Positions 1 to 9,339 of a stretch of 64,000 nucleotides of DNA are shown piece by piece. The notes under the pieces are model-generated. The model saw only the letters and a list, made by a program, of their open reading frames with translations. It was not told the DNA's origin and did not search any database. The stretch is from DATBGO01 sp963695645 (lineage in GTDB: Bacteria > Actinomycetota > Actinomycetes > Streptosporangiales > Streptosporangiaceae). The first letter of the stretch is position 1; every line of letters begins with the position of its first letter. The translations under genes and the position numbers were made by a program. The stretch spans positions 147,256 to 211,255 of the forward strand of contig CAVOHC010000011.1 in NCBI GenBank assembly GCA_963695645.1, in the 5' to 3' direction.

Positions 1-249
1 CAGCGCATTGTCCATAGCCCGAGGATGCCAGGGCCCCCGGGCCGGGTGCACCTCGACATCCGCACCGGTGACCTGAAGCCGAACTCGTCATGCTGGAAAG
101 TCGGCGCCGAACGAGCCCAGCAGGTGCACTCCTGGTGGATCCTGCGCGATCCCGCCGGGCTGCTGTTCTGTGTCGTCCCGGAGCCCGCCGGTCCGCTCAG
201 CGACAGCAACGCGCAACGCGGGACTAATGCCGCCGGGGAACTCAGATGA
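1..249 (+). CDS. VOC (glyoxalase-like) family protein, C-terminal part only
   Basis: The reading frame is open from the first base, so the 5' end lies outside the window. The visible C-terminal segment has the pattern of the last repeat of a VOC/glyoxalase-like protein: a VHLDI strand, a short helix, then the strand pair HSWWILRDPAGLLFCVVP. In this superfamily the equivalent positions build a metal- or ligand-binding beta-alpha-beta module. The substrate cannot be told. Its stop overlaps the stop region of the convergent methyltransferase-like gene by 8 bases. Confidence 0.7.
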   Translation, partial: QRIVHSPRMPGPPGRVHLDIRTGDLKPNSSCWKVGAERAQQVHSWWILRDPAGLLFCVVPEPAGPLSDSNAQRGTNAAGELR

Positions 250-793
250 TGAAGGGGATCAGCATCTTAGTTGACCGTTTGTACTCCGGATACGAGTCGG
301 GGAAAAGGCGGGCCATGGAGCGCTCCTCCACAATGGCGCTATAGATAAAGTACGCTCCACTCACTACCACCGCTACCAGCCAATACAGGCTGACGGCGAT
401 CGTTGTGCCGATCATCGCGAGGACGATGCCCGAATAGATGGGGTGACGGATGCGGCTGTATGGACCGGCTGTGACCAGTTCCGGGTCGACCTTCTGAGAC
501 ATCGGCATTCCCCAGTTCCGGCCGAGATGCACCCTGGCCCAGATGGCCAGCGCCAACCCCAGCAAGAAGACCGCCAGGCCGATGCCCTGCAACCATGGGT
601 TGTTCGTGGCGGCCGCATGCGCTTTGAAGGCCCTGACCCGCAGCAAGAGAAGAATGACCAGGATGACACCGACCCGGATGCCTGCGAACTGGGTCCATCT
701 CGTCTGGCCGGCCTTGACACCGGCGGACGCCGCGAGCCAGTAGATCCAGAAGGCCACCCAGCTGACGAGGATGACAACGTCGACGACATGCAT
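242..793 (-). CDS. Isoprenylcysteine carboxyl methyltransferase (ICMT)-family membrane protein
   Basis: 183 residues with about five hydrophobic segments. The C-terminal half carries the ICMT/PEMT signature GPYSRIRHPIYSG (about residues 110-122), followed after two membrane spans by an acidic EERSM segment and PEYKRST; in the family these bind S-adenosylmethionine at the membrane face. Bacterial members methylate small lipophilic or unknown acceptors, so no substrate is inferred. It reads towards the VOC remnant and stands alone. Length is typical for bacterial ICMT-like proteins. Confidence 0.8.
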   Translation of the reverse strand: MHVVDVVILVSWVAFWIYWLAASAGVKAGQTRWTQFAGIRVGVILVILLLLRVRAFKAHAAATNNPWLQGIGLAVFLLGLALAIWARVHLGRNWGMPMSQKVDPELVTAGPYSRIRHPIYSGIVLAMIGTTIAVSLYWLVAVVVSGAYFIYSAIVEERSMARLFPDSYPEYKRSTKMLIPFII

Positions 794-966
794 GAAGGAA
801 CTCCCTGATCATGGTACGACAGCGAAGCGAGCCACCACGACCGTCAGAAGTTCCGGGCGGCACCCACGATGACGACCCGCGGGTACCGCCCGCTGCCAGG
901 TCTGCGGCAGCTTGGGAGAACCGCACTCACATCTGTGCCGCGACTGGTGCTGCGAGGCGACTCGGT

Positions 967-1620
967 CTAGGCCGATGATCGGGGGGAATCGCCGCCTTCC
1001 TCGGCTGGGTTGCCCGGGCTCCCGCCGGGATGGTCCGGCAGGCGTGCCTGATGTGCCGCGATGACCCGCTCCTGGGCGGCGCGATCAGATGGTGTCTCCT
1101 CGAACAACAGTAGCCATGCGACGTTCACGCCGACGAACACCAGAATGGTCAGCAGCACCGCCTCAACGCGCACCGGCGTGGCGTCGAGCCCGAGCCCGCC
1201 GACGATGCGGGGTGCGATCGCCAGTATCCCGATCAGCGCATACAGGGCAATCGCGAAGATGTAGGCGGCCAGTCCGAGCTTGCCCACTGCGGGGCTGCGC
1301 ACCGCGATCAGCACCACCGCCCCGCCGATCGCAACGATGGCGAACGAGGTCCGCCAGAGGCCCGGGCTGGCCGGGTTGACCAGGGCCAGCAGGCTCATCA
1401 GCCCAGGCAGCGAGAAATGCAGCGCCACTCCGTAGGCTCGCCGCCGGGCAAGCGCACTTCCTCTCCACTCACCGTGACGTGTCTGGACGACAACGAGCCA
1501 CAGGCCCAGCAGCGTGAAACACACCGCGGAGAAGGAGATGTAAAAGTCCGTCAGCACGAGTTCCTCCCGCTCCGCGTTCCACGCTGCCAACGCCGCCCGG
1601 CGCGAGGGCGTTCTCCTCAA
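967..1620 (-). CDS. Multi-spanning membrane protein of unknown function
   Basis: 217 residues, with five or so hydrophobic stretches between about residues 25 and 175 and a charged, proline/glycine-rich tail. The first 20 residues are rich in Arg/Glu, and the true start may be the GTG just before LTDFYISF, since families of this shape usually begin close to the first membrane helix. No enzymatic motif is visible. It diverges from the F420-type oxidoreductase gene across a gap of roughly 75 bases. Confidence 0.6.
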   Translation of the reverse strand: MRRTPSRRAALAAWNAEREELVLTDFYISFSAVCFTLLGLWLVVVQTRHGEWRGSALARRRAYGVALHFSLPGLMSLLALVNPASPGLWRTSFAIVAIGGAVVLIAVRSPAVGKLGLAAYIFAIALYALIGILAIAPRIVGGLGLDATPVRVEAVLLTILVFVGVNVAWLLLFEETPSDRAAQERVIAAHQARLPDHPGGSPGNPAEEGGDSPRSSA

Positions 1621-1695
1621 GCATGCACGGCGGTACCCCGGTGGTGCTATGTCACAAAGCTTCCGTGCAGCGCGATAGGACCTAGACTTTCGTGG

Positions 1696-2109
1696 GTGGA
1701 CGCCACAACGATGCGGCGACGCGTCGAGTCAGCGCGAGTCGCCCGTCTGGCCACCGTTAGCGCCGGCGCTCTGCCGCACCTCGTCCCCGTCTGCTTCGCA
1801 GTCGACGGAGACACCGTCTACTCAGCGGTCGATCACAAGCCCAAGCGAGGCACGCAGCTTCGCCGGCTCGACAACCTGAGGGCGACCGGCCACGCATGCC
1901 TGCTCGTAGATCAGTACGGCGAGGACTGGTCGACGCTGTGGTGGGTCCGGCTGGACGGCCGCGGACGGGTGACAGACAACCCACGCGAGGTGGCCCTGGC
2001 ACTGGCAGCCCTCGGAGACAAGTACAACCAGTACGCCGTGGAACCGCCCGGCGGCCCGATCATCGCGATACAAGTGACAAGGTGGAGCGGCTGGTCTGCG
2101 GCCGGATGA
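1696..2109 (+). CDS. PPOX-class F420-dependent oxidoreductase (Rv1155-like split-barrel)
   Basis: About 137 residues from a GTG at 1696; an ATG at 1711 is also possible. The protein starts with the characteristic helix ESARVARLATV, then HLVPVCFAVDGDTVYSAVDHKPK, where the Lys-rich turn binds phosphate or cofactor, and ends with a tryptophan-rich strand RWSGWSA. This matches the short F420/FMN split-barrel flavoproteins of actinobacteria (the subgroup ending in a W-x-x-W motif). The open frame extends upstream to 1417, but that part is not family-like. The substrate is unknown. A luciferase-like F420 enzyme lies 290 bases downstream on the same strand. Confidence 0.8.
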   Translation: MDATTMRRRVESARVARLATVSAGALPHLVPVCFAVDGDTVYSAVDHKPKRGTQLRRLDNLRATGHACLLVDQYGEDWSTLWWVRLDGRGRVTDNPREVALALAALGDKYNQYAVEPPGGPIIAIQVTRWSGWSAAG

Positions 2110-2398
2110 AGGAGGCCGACTCCGCCGGGCGGCTGAGGGGCCGAAGGTATGCAGGCGCCGGCGGATGACCGCGCCGGCACCGCCGGTGCGGGCCGGCGCA
2201 GGATGGGATATTGCGTTTGCCGTCACCGCAGGGTAGGAATACAGCCGTCACCAAGGGTCAGGGCCGGGCTTGGTTCACTGCCAGCGCGACGACTCAGATT
2301 CGGGTGCGGGCGGTGATCCACGCGGGCGATCCTGACCGGCATTCTCGTGCTGTGCCGGTGCCGCGGCGCCAGCGCAGCTGCGGCGGAGGGGGAACACA

Positions 2399-3406
2399 AT
2401 GAAGGTCGGGCTCGTGGTCATGGACGAGAACCCGGCCGACGCTCTGCGAGTGGTCCGGGCGGCCGACCGGGCTGGCGTCCACTCGCTGTGGACGATCGAC
2501 TACTACAACAGGAGCAGTCTCACCCGCGCCGCGGCGTTCGCTGCGGTCTCCGAGAATTCGATTGTCGGCACCAGCATCACTCCGCTGTTCGCTCGCTCGC
2601 CGCTGGCACTTGCCTCGGCTGCTGCCGACGTCCAGGCGATCGCCGACGGCCGCTTCGTGCTGGGCGTGGGCAGCAGCACCCGCCGGATGAACCAGGACTG
2701 GTACGGGACCGCGCTGCAGCACCCGGCGCCACAGGTCCGGGAGCGGATCGAACTGATCCGGCGGCTGATCGCGCATCGCAGCGGCCCGTTCGAGCATGCG
2801 GGCAGGTTCGACCACATCTCGCTGGCACACTACGACCGCACCGCGCTTCCCGGCAGCGTCACCATCCTGGCGGCGGGCGTGGGTGAGCACATGGTCGCCG
2901 TCGCCGGAGAATGCGCGGACGGGTTCGTCGGGCACACCGTCGCCTCGGCCGCCTACCTGCGCGACTTCGCCCGCCCGGCCCTGGCGAAGGGCGCAGCCCG
3001 AGCGAACCGGGACGTGGCCCAGTTGCGGATGACCACGCAGATCATCGCCTCGGCTAGCACCGACACGCGCGCCGCGCGCCGGGACGCCGCGGCCCAGGTC
3101 GGTTTCTACGCCACGCCCAAGGGCTACGACGCGCTCTTCCCCGACGGCCAGTTCACCGCCGAGCGCGCAGCGGCCCGGGCGGCTCTCGCGCGGGGCGACG
3201 TGCCCGGCGTGATCGCTGCCGGAGAGGCGATGATCGACGAACGTGCGGTGTTCGGCACATCAGAAGACGTCGCCCGTCAGTTGCGCCGCTACGCCGGCGT
3301 CGTTGACTGGGCACTGCTCTACCCGCCGCACTTCGGAGTCAGCCAGGAGCGTGTTCACGCCAACGAGCTGACCCTCATCGACATAGCCTCCGGCTGGACG
3401 TCCTGA
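2399..3406 (+). CDS. LLM-class (luciferase-like) flavin/F420-dependent oxidoreductase
   Basis: 335 residues with the bacterial-luciferase TIM-barrel pattern: the N-terminal strand KVGLVV, GVHSLWTIDYY, the conserved central segment RFVLGVGSS with the nearby WYG, and a C-terminal GTSEDVARQLRRY helix. A strong Shine-Dalgarno (GGAGGGGG) sits 7-8 bases before the ATG. Family members use F420 or FMN to move hydride to or from small organic substrates; the substrate cannot be assigned. The 290 bases upstream hold no gene I can support. Confidence 0.85.
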   Translation: MKVGLVVMDENPADALRVVRAADRAGVHSLWTIDYYNRSSLTRAAAFAAVSENSIVGTSITPLFARSPLALASAAADVQAIADGRFVLGVGSSTRRMNQDWYGTALQHPAPQVRERIELIRRLIAHRSGPFEHAGRFDHISLAHYDRTALPGSVTILAAGVGEHMVAVAGECADGFVGHTVASAAYLRDFARPALAKGAARANRDVAQLRMTTQIIASASTDTRAARRDAAAQVGFYATPKGYDALFPDGQFTAERAAARAALARGDVPGVIAAGEAMIDERAVFGTSEDVARQLRRYAGVVDWALLYPPHFGVSQERVHANELTLIDIASGWTS

Positions 3407-3487
3407 CCTTCGCGGTGTGACGCCGACCCCGCGGACGATGTGGTTACGGCCCGGGGTAGTCCCGATGTTGAGCCACCGCCCGGTGGA

Positions 3488-4027
3488 TCACTGGCCGGTA
3501 CGCCCGTCGATGCACTCGCGCAGGAGATCAGCGTGGCCGGCGTGCCGCGCATACTCCTCGATCACGTGGACGAGCACGTCGCGCGGCGAGACGGAGCCAC
3601 CGTCGAGCGGCACCTCGCGGCCCAGGTCGGCTTCCTTGACGGCGTCGAGCCAAACGTCGGCCTTGGCTATCTCGGCCTTCCAGGTGGCGAAGGCGTCCTC
3701 GACCACCGCGGGGCCGGGCACCGCGCCCCTGAAGTCCCAGTCCGGTTCGCCCTCGCGCTTGTAGAGGCGGGGTGCGCCGGTCCGCCCCTGCAGAACCCGC
3801 TGGAACCAGTGGTTCTCCACCTGAGCCAGGTGACGGACCAGGCCGAGCAAACTCAGGGTGCTGGGCGGTACCGAGCGCCGGGCGAGCTGGTCAGCGTCCA
3901 GTCCGTCGCACTTCATCTCTATCGTCAGGCGGTAGTTGCCGAGGTACTCCCGGTAGGTCGCCTTCTCGCCAACGGGGTGACCGTAGCTCCTGGGGTCATC
4001 CTCTGGGACCGTCCACATGTCGCTCAC
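3488..4027 (-). CDS. DinB/DUF664 family protein, probable thiol (mycothiol)-dependent four-helix protein
   Basis: 179 residues. The segment STLSLLGLVRHLAQVENHWF carries the first metal-ligand His, and VLVHVIEEYARHAGHADLLRE near the C-terminus carries the H-x3-H pair, together the classical DinB metal triad. In actinobacteria the DUF664 subgroup includes mycothiol-S-transferases. It is convergent with the luciferase-like gene and followed at a distance by a CBS protein. The acceptor substrate is not apparent. Confidence 0.8.
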   Translation of the reverse strand: MSDMWTVPEDDPRSYGHPVGEKATYREYLGNYRLTIEMKCDGLDADQLARRSVPPSTLSLLGLVRHLAQVENHWFQRVLQGRTGAPRLYKREGEPDWDFRGAVPGPAVVEDAFATWKAEIAKADVWLDAVKEADLGREVPLDGGSVSPRDVLVHVIEEYARHAGHADLLRECIDGRTGQ

Positions 4028-4219
4028 AGCACCACCTCATCGCGGATGGCCGGCACCGGGCAAGCGATTTTGCGGCACTCGTACGTCCTAAGCGGGCCTC
4101 CAAGGAGGGCGCCGTCCGCCATGCAGGGCACGGTGATGGTCTGGCTGAAATAGCAGGTGGGCGCAGAGAATGCTGCACTGGAGAGATCGTTAGAAGCGCC
4201 TGCAGGCTGAGCCGATGCT

Positions 4220-4654
4220 TTAGCGGCTACCTGTGATGTAGTTGGTCAATGCGGTTCGCTCGGTTTCGAGCTCGTCGATACGGTTCTTCACCACGTCGCC
4301 GATGCTCACGATCCCTCGCAGGCCGTCATCGACCACGACCGGCGCGTGCCGGACCCGGTGCTCGGTCATGATGCGCATGACCTCCTCGAGCGGGGTCTCT
4401 GGCGTGACCGTGCGCACCTCGGCTGTGTAGATAGCCGTGATCGCCTCAGACATCACCGAGGCACCTCGCTCGGCCAACGCCCGGACGATGTCACGCTCAC
4501 TGACGATTCCGTCGACCGAGGTGCCGTTGCCCGAGACGACGACAGCACCGATTCGGTGTTCGGCGAGCACCGTGAGAAGGTCCCGCACATCCATGTCCGG
4601 GGTGACGGTGACGACCTGCCCGCCCTTGACGCGAAGTACGTCCCTGATACGCAT
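4220..4654 (-). CDS. CBS-domain pair protein
   Basis: 144 residues made almost entirely of two CBS motifs: about residues 8-65 (MDVRDLLTVLAEHRIGAVVV, then GIVSERDIVRAL) and 72-128 (TPLEEVMRIMTEHRVRHAPVV, then GIVSIGDVVK). Such stand-alone pairs bind adenosine nucleotides and act as cytosolic energy or redox sensors; the partner is unknown here. A short C-terminal helix follows. It stands alone with no operon partner. Confidence 0.88.
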   Translation of the reverse strand: MRIRDVLRVKGGQVVTVTPDMDVRDLLTVLAEHRIGAVVVSGNGTSVDGIVSERDIVRALAERGASVMSEAITAIYTAEVRTVTPETPLEEVMRIMTEHRVRHAPVVVDDGLRGIVSIGDVVKNRIDELETERTALTNYITGSR

Positions 4655-4779
4655 CTTGCCCTCCCAGACACCGGACTGATCGTGGGCCCACCGGCACCCC
4701 CCAGGCTATTACGCCAACCCGCGGTTGCCGAGTAGATGATCGGTGGTGGATCCCGGGGCGTCGGCCGCGGCTGCGGCCG

Positions 4780-5484
4780 TCACACGGCCACCAGTAGCAT
4801 GCGGCTTGCTGTCGCTGTTCCGGCGGCCAGGCTGTCGAGGAGGAGCCCGCGCGCGGCCGGGATGTCGCGCAGTTCCCACAGCAGCAGGGAGTTCCTCCAG
4901 GCGAGGTCCCTGGCGGAGTTGATGGTCCAGCTGGCGACGAGGTTGCTGACCGCCTGCAGGTGGCGATCGACGGCCAGCTCGGGCGCGGACTCGAACGACT
5001 GGCGGACGGACTGCTCGGCTGCGTCCAGCAGCTGGTCCACCTTCTGGTAGTCGGCCAGATGCGGGCCCGCGGCCGGGGACGTCGCGAGCTGGGCGCAGGT
5101 GCTGACGACTGCCAGCGGCAGGTCGTGGTTGATGTGGGCGTTCATGCCGGCGAGGGCGAACTGGATCGGCTCTATCCCTGCAACGGCCCGCAGCTCGATC
5201 AGCGGGCGCCAGGCCAGCGGCACCGCCGCCGGATTACCGGCGGCGGCAGCGGCGGCGAAATAGAGATTGGCGAATGCCACATCGAGCGCGGTCATGAAGG
5301 CTGGATCGGCGTAGAACCGCTGGCCCAGCTCGCTGTAGACCTCGCGGGTCACCCCGAGGTACATGCGGTTGAAACAGGCCAGGCCATCGCCGGGCGGAGT
5401 GGTCGCTGCAATGGCCTCCATCTGCGTTATCGCACCGGTGACCGATGTGACGGCAACAGGCGGGGTTACCGGGCCGGCGGACAT
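4780..5484 (-). CDS. DUF5995 family protein
   Basis: 234 residues from the ATG at 5484; the open frame continues upstream but loses the family pattern. It is helical throughout. The internal ALAGMNAHINHDLPLAVV segment, with GDGLACFNRMYLGVTREV near the start, is typical of the DUF5995 family found in actinobacteria. The His residues in NAHINHD suggest metal or ligand binding, but no activity has been assigned. It begins about 100 bases from the end of the ABC operon, reading the same way. Confidence 0.75.
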   Translation of the reverse strand: MSAGPVTPPVAVTSVTGAITQMEAIAATTPPGDGLACFNRMYLGVTREVYSELGQRFYADPAFMTALDVAFANLYFAAAAAAGNPAAVPLAWRPLIELRAVAGIEPIQFALAGMNAHINHDLPLAVVSTCAQLATSPAAGPHLADYQKVDQLLDAAEQSVRQSFESAPELAVDRHLQAVSNLVASWTINSARDLAWRNSLLLWELRDIPAARGLLLDSLAAGTATASRMLLVAV

Positions 5485-5581
5485 GGCGTCACTATACGGC
5501 TGCCGCCTCCGCTTTAACGCAACCGCCTCGCGGCGTGCTGGCCAGCACAACGCCGCGCGTGCATTGGCGGTGTTCCGGTGC

Positions 5582-6265
5582 TCAGTCGGGGGCGGAGCGG
5601 CGGCCGGAGTCTCGGGCGCCCAGGAGGGTGACAGCCACGATCCCGGCGGCGAGCACCAGCGCGGCGCAGATGGCCGCGCCGCGGTCGTGCGGCGGCCGGG
5701 CCGGCCAGATCCACGGCGTGGCCCAGTGCGCGGCCAGCACCGACTCGGTGGCCAGCCAGTAGGCCATCGGCCCGGTCCACCCGAACGCACCGCCGAGCGC
5801 GACGGCGGACAGCAGGCCGGTGCCGGTCATCCCGGCGAGGTTGCGGAGCATGGCAAGGGTGCCGCCGGGCAGCACCCCGCCCGCGGCCCCGGCCGCCAGC
5901 GCGCCGAACGCGGCCGCGGTGAGCGCGACGGCGGCGGCCAGCCGCAGCCAGGGCAGCCAGCGGCCGGTGGCACGTTCCGGGTCGCCGAACGGGCCGTGGG
6001 TGGTGACCGCGATAACTGCGGCGGCCCCGGCCTCGATCGTCAGCGGGATCAGGTCCTGCGCGGCGGGTCCGCCGGCGATGTTCCACTGCCAGTGCAGCGC
6101 CGCCCAGAGCAGGGCACCGAGACCCGCCAGCAGCCCGAGGGCGGCCGGGGCGCGGCGGCTGAGCAGGTACAGCCACGCCAGCCGCAGCGAGGCGACGGCG
6201 GGCCGGTCTGCCAGCGGGGCGGGGACGGCTCCTGGCGGCGAGCTCTGGACCCCGGCGGCGGTCAT
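5582..6265 (-). CDS. ABC-2-like membrane protein (operon gene 5)
   Basis: 227 residues with six or so hydrophobic helices and few charged residues outside the ends. The start ATG at 6265 overlaps the stop of the preceding gene (ATGA), as at every junction in this operon. It has no ATP-binding motif and is probably a small permease subunit working with the ATPase two genes upstream. The C-terminal tail is arginine-rich and cytoplasmic by the positive-inside rule. The substrate is unknown. Confidence 0.7.
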   Translation of the reverse strand: MTAAGVQSSPPGAVPAPLADRPAVASLRLAWLYLLSRRAPAALGLLAGLGALLWAALHWQWNIAGGPAAQDLIPLTIEAGAAAVIAVTTHGPFGDPERATGRWLPWLRLAAAVALTAAAFGALAAGAAGGVLPGGTLAMLRNLAGMTGTGLLSAVALGGAFGWTGPMAYWLATESVLAAHWATPWIWPARPPHDRGAAICAALVLAAGIVAVTLLGARDSGRRSAPD

Positions 6266-7833
6266 GGCAGCTGTCCCAGGGTGAGCTGGCCGGACCGCAG
6301 CGCGGCCAGGTGGGCGGCGAGCCAGGCGTGCCGGACGGCGGACGGCAGCGCGGCGAGCCGCCGCGCCGCGGCATAGACCGGCCCGCCCGGCGACCCCGGC
6401 CCACTTGACGGCCCTGATACCGGGACTAGCCCCTGCAGGTCTTCCTGCGCCCACTGCGGCAGCCCGAAGATGGCCAGCGCCTGGGGCTGCGCAGCGAACG
6501 GTATGCCGGCGTGCTGCAGCAGGGCCGCCTGCACCGCCTGCTGCGCCGCGGTGCCGGCGCCGTTGCCCGCGCCCAGGAACGCGTGCACCGACAGCAGCGG
6601 CAGCTCCTGATCGAACTGCGCCGCGGACCCGGGGGTCGCGCTCGGCAGCGTGTTGAACCCGTCGAGCGGCAGGCGGAGCACCGGCGGGCGGCCGCTGATC
6701 GTCACCGCCACGCCAGCCGCGTCCTCGAACATGCCGTGCGCGTACCGGCCGGCCACCTGGGCGACGCGAGCCGGCGCGCCGGGCAGGCCGGCCACCTCCG
6801 CGAGCACCGGCCGCAGGTCGGCTGCCACCTCCGCCAGGTAGCGGCGGTAGGCCGGATTCAGGCACACCGGTACCCCGGCGGCCTGGGCGCAGACCGGGGT
6901 GTAGCCGATCGGCCGGTCATTGGCCGCGTCGTGCAGCACGGGGATGACCACGCCAAGGGGCGTGAGCCGGGCGGTCCGGGCCAGCCCGGAAGCAGTTCCG
7001 GCCGCCGCCACCCCGGCCAGCGTCACCACCGCGGCCACCCGGCGCAGCCACGCGCCGCCGGCCCGGGCGGGCAGCCCCAGCGCGCCGAGCGCTGCCACGG
7101 CGATCCCGGCCAGGAACATCATCCGTGCGATCGGCAGGTCCGGCAGGTAGGGATAGAAGACTCCGGAGACCGGCTGGTAGTTGCCGTTGGCGTTGGTCGG
7201 CAGGATCAGCGGCCACCCGCTGGTGTCGCCGAACCCGTTCTGCGACGACACGATCACCGCCAGGAAGGCGCCGAACGCGGCCGCCGGCGCGGCGAACCGG
7301 CTGGGAAAGAAGGCGCCGACCGCGAACCCCGCGGCGCTGAACGCGGTCACGGCCGCGGCGCCGACCGCCACCCACCACCACGGCGGCGAGCCCTGCAGGC
7401 CCTGGTGGGCGTAGACGGCGAACATGATGCCCACGAAGACCAGGTAGGCGCCCACCGCCCAGATCGCGGCCGCGGCCCAGGCGGCAAGCTGAGCCGCCCA
7501 GCGCGACCGGACAGCGCCGGCCATCAGGTCGGCGGTGCCGCGCCTGCCGTCCCGCGACCCCGTCCAGGCGGCCACGCCGGCCACGAACGGCGCGAAATCC
7601 ATGAAGGTGCGTCCCTGCCCCATGTTCCAGAACGTGCGCAGCACCCAGTACGGCGGCGTGCCCGTGCCGAACCGGTAGGAGTCGAACCAGAACAGCGCGG
7701 CGATCACCGGCAAGATCCACGGCATCGCGCTGCGGCGCAGTTCAATCCGCAGCAGCCGGGCCGCCGTCAGCGTAACCGCGCCCCCCGCGCCAGGCGGCCG
7801 GTGCCGGGCCGGGGCGTCGGTCGCGGCGGTCAT
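6262..7833 (-). CDS. ABC transporter-associated membrane protein with large extracytoplasmic domain (operon gene 4)
   Basis: 523 residues. Residues 20-300 hold about six membrane spans with the look of an ABC-2 permease. The rest is a soluble domain of some 200 residues that includes a Cys pair (the CAQAAGVPVCLNP segment) and could form a disulfide outside the cell. Start and stop overlap the neighbouring genes by 4 bases. The fused periplasmic-type domain is unusual for a plain exporter and may sense or bind the ligand. No closer family assignment is possible by eye. Confidence 0.7.
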   Translation of the reverse strand: MTAATDAPARHRPPGAGGAVTLTAARLLRIELRRSAMPWILPVIAALFWFDSYRFGTGTPPYWVLRTFWNMGQGRTFMDFAPFVAGVAAWTGSRDGRRGTADLMAGAVRSRWAAQLAAWAAAAIWAVGAYLVFVGIMFAVYAHQGLQGSPPWWWVAVGAAAVTAFSAAGFAVGAFFPSRFAAPAAAFGAFLAVIVSSQNGFGDTSGWPLILPTNANGNYQPVSGVFYPYLPDLPIARMMFLAGIAVAALGALGLPARAGGAWLRRVAAVVTLAGVAAAGTASGLARTARLTPLGVVIPVLHDAANDRPIGYTPVCAQAAGVPVCLNPAYRRYLAEVAADLRPVLAEVAGLPGAPARVAQVAGRYAHGMFEDAAGVAVTISGRPPVLRLPLDGFNTLPSATPGSAAQFDQELPLLSVHAFLGAGNGAGTAAQQAVQAALLQHAGIPFAAQPQALAIFGLPQWAQEDLQGLVPVSGPSSGPGSPGGPVYAAARRLAALPSAVRHAWLAAHLAALRSGQLTLGQLP

Positions 7834-8594
7834 GACCGCACCGCCGCGGCCGATCGTGCCGCCGCGAGCACCGCGCTGTAGCCGCGCTCCAGCGGGGCAT
7901 CGCCCGCCGCGCCGGTCCCCTCGCCCCGGGCGGTCAGCTCATCCGGGGTGCCGCGGAAGACGATCTTCCCGGCGTCCATCAGCGCAACCTCCCCGCATGC
8001 GGCGCCGACATCCTCGACCAGGTGCGTGGAGACGATCACGGTCGACCGCTCGCCGAGGCCGCGCAGCAGGGCGCGGAACGCCACCCGCTGCTCGGGATCC
8101 AGCCCGGCGGTCGGCTCGTCCAGCAGCAGCAGCTCCGGCTGGTTCACGATCGCCTGCGCGATCCCGGCCCGGCGCAGCATCCCGCCGGACAGGGTGCGCA
8201 GCCGCGCCCGGGCCTTGTCGCCCAGGCCCACCTGCTCGACGGCGGCCGCCACGGCCCGCGGTACCTGCTGCGGCGGCATGTCCTTCAGCAGCGCGAAGTA
8301 CTCGACGAACTCCGCGACGGTGAATCCCGGGTAGTAGCCGAGGTTCTGCGGCAGGTACCCGACCCGGCGCCGGATCTCCTTACGCGGGCCGTAGGAGCCG
8401 GCGTCGCGGCCGAGCAGCCGCAGCCTGCCCGAGCTGGGCGGGATCACGGTGGCCATCATCCGCAGCAGCGTGGTCTTGCCCGCCCCGTTCGGGCCGAGCA
8501 GCCCGAACACGCCGGCCCCGGCCTGCAGGCTCACCCCCTCCACCGCCCGGGTCCGGCCGAACCGCCGGGTCAGATCGCTGATCTCGACGTTCAT
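7830..8594 (-). CDS. ABC transporter ATP-binding protein (operon gene 3)
   Basis: 254 residues with a full ATPase set: Walker A GPNGAGKTT (about residues 34-42), Q-loop YLPQNLG, signature LSGGM, Walker B LLLLDEPTAGLDP and the switch STHLVED. It resembles the DrrA/bacitracin-type ATPases that drive ABC-2 exporters. The ATG at 8594 overlaps the previous stop by 4 bases. It is expected to energise the two membrane proteins encoded directly downstream, possibly in antibiotic or lantibiotic-type efflux. Confidence 0.92.
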   Translation of the reverse strand: MNVEISDLTRRFGRTRAVEGVSLQAGAGVFGLLGPNGAGKTTLLRMMATVIPPSSGRLRLLGRDAGSYGPRKEIRRRVGYLPQNLGYYPGFTVAEFVEYFALLKDMPPQQVPRAVAAAVEQVGLGDKARARLRTLSGGMLRRAGIAQAIVNQPELLLLDEPTAGLDPEQRVAFRALLRGLGERSTVIVSTHLVEDVGAACGEVALMDAGKIVFRGTPDELTARGEGTGAAGDAPLERGYSAVLAAARSAAAVRS

Positions 8595-9339
8595 GACGTT
8601 CCTCTCGGGATACGGGTGGCCGCCCAGGCGATCGCCGCGCAGACGGCCGCGGACGCCAGGTACGGAAGGACAAGCGCAGTGTCGGTGATCACGGCGGTGA
8701 GCCGCCCGCTGGCGGACTGCCCGGCCAGCACGACGATCGCCCAGCCGGCCAGGCCCACGGTCACGCCGACGTTCGCCGACCGCGCGAGCGTCGCAGCGGC
8801 CAGCGCGAGCGCGCAGACCGCGGTCATCGGGACCAGCCAGCCGAAGGTCACCGCCGCCGCGGCCCCCGACGCGGCCGAGGCGGCGAGCCCCATCGCCGCG
8901 TTCACCGCGAACACGGCCAGGGCCCGCACCAGCAGCACCATCTGGTCGCTGACCGCCATGCTCCGCGACAGCTCCCAGGCCGGGTCGATGCCCGGCCCGT
9001 ACGCATACGCGATGCCAGCCGCCGCGACCGCCGGAGCCAGCAGCGACACGTACGGCGTCCCGGTCCCCAGCGTGGCGAACACCCCGGCCATCAGCACCAC
9101 GGCGGTCGCGATCAGCCACCCGGCAAGCAGCGACGGCGTGGTCACCAGCGCCCGCGCCAGCCCCGGCGAGCGCAGCAGCCGCCCGGCGGCCCGCTCAGCC
9201 AGGCCGGGACGGCGGCGCCACACCTGCGCCGCCACGCCGAGCCAGACCCCGCCGAGATCGACGTCGCCGGGCCCGGGTGGCCGTGGCCGTGGCCCGCCAG
9301 GCTCTCATGGTCACCGGCCATCTCATGCCCGCCGGTCAT
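8591..9339 (-). pseudogene. Membrane protein following the sigma factor, frameshifted near its start (operon gene 2)
   Basis: An ATG at 9339 overlaps the sigma-factor stop (ATGA) and opens a His/Gly-rich N-terminus. Around 9266-9272 that frame breaks: the rest of the protein (GDVDLGGVWLGVAAQVW and then about six membrane spans) continues in the next frame, which has no good start of its own, only a GTG at 9235. Restoring a single base in the GGGCCCGGG run would join both into a 249-residue protein. Proteins at this position in sigma/ABC operons are often anti-sigma-like, but no HC2 zinc motif is visible. This is either a true frameshift or a sequencing error in the GC run. Confidence 0.7.
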
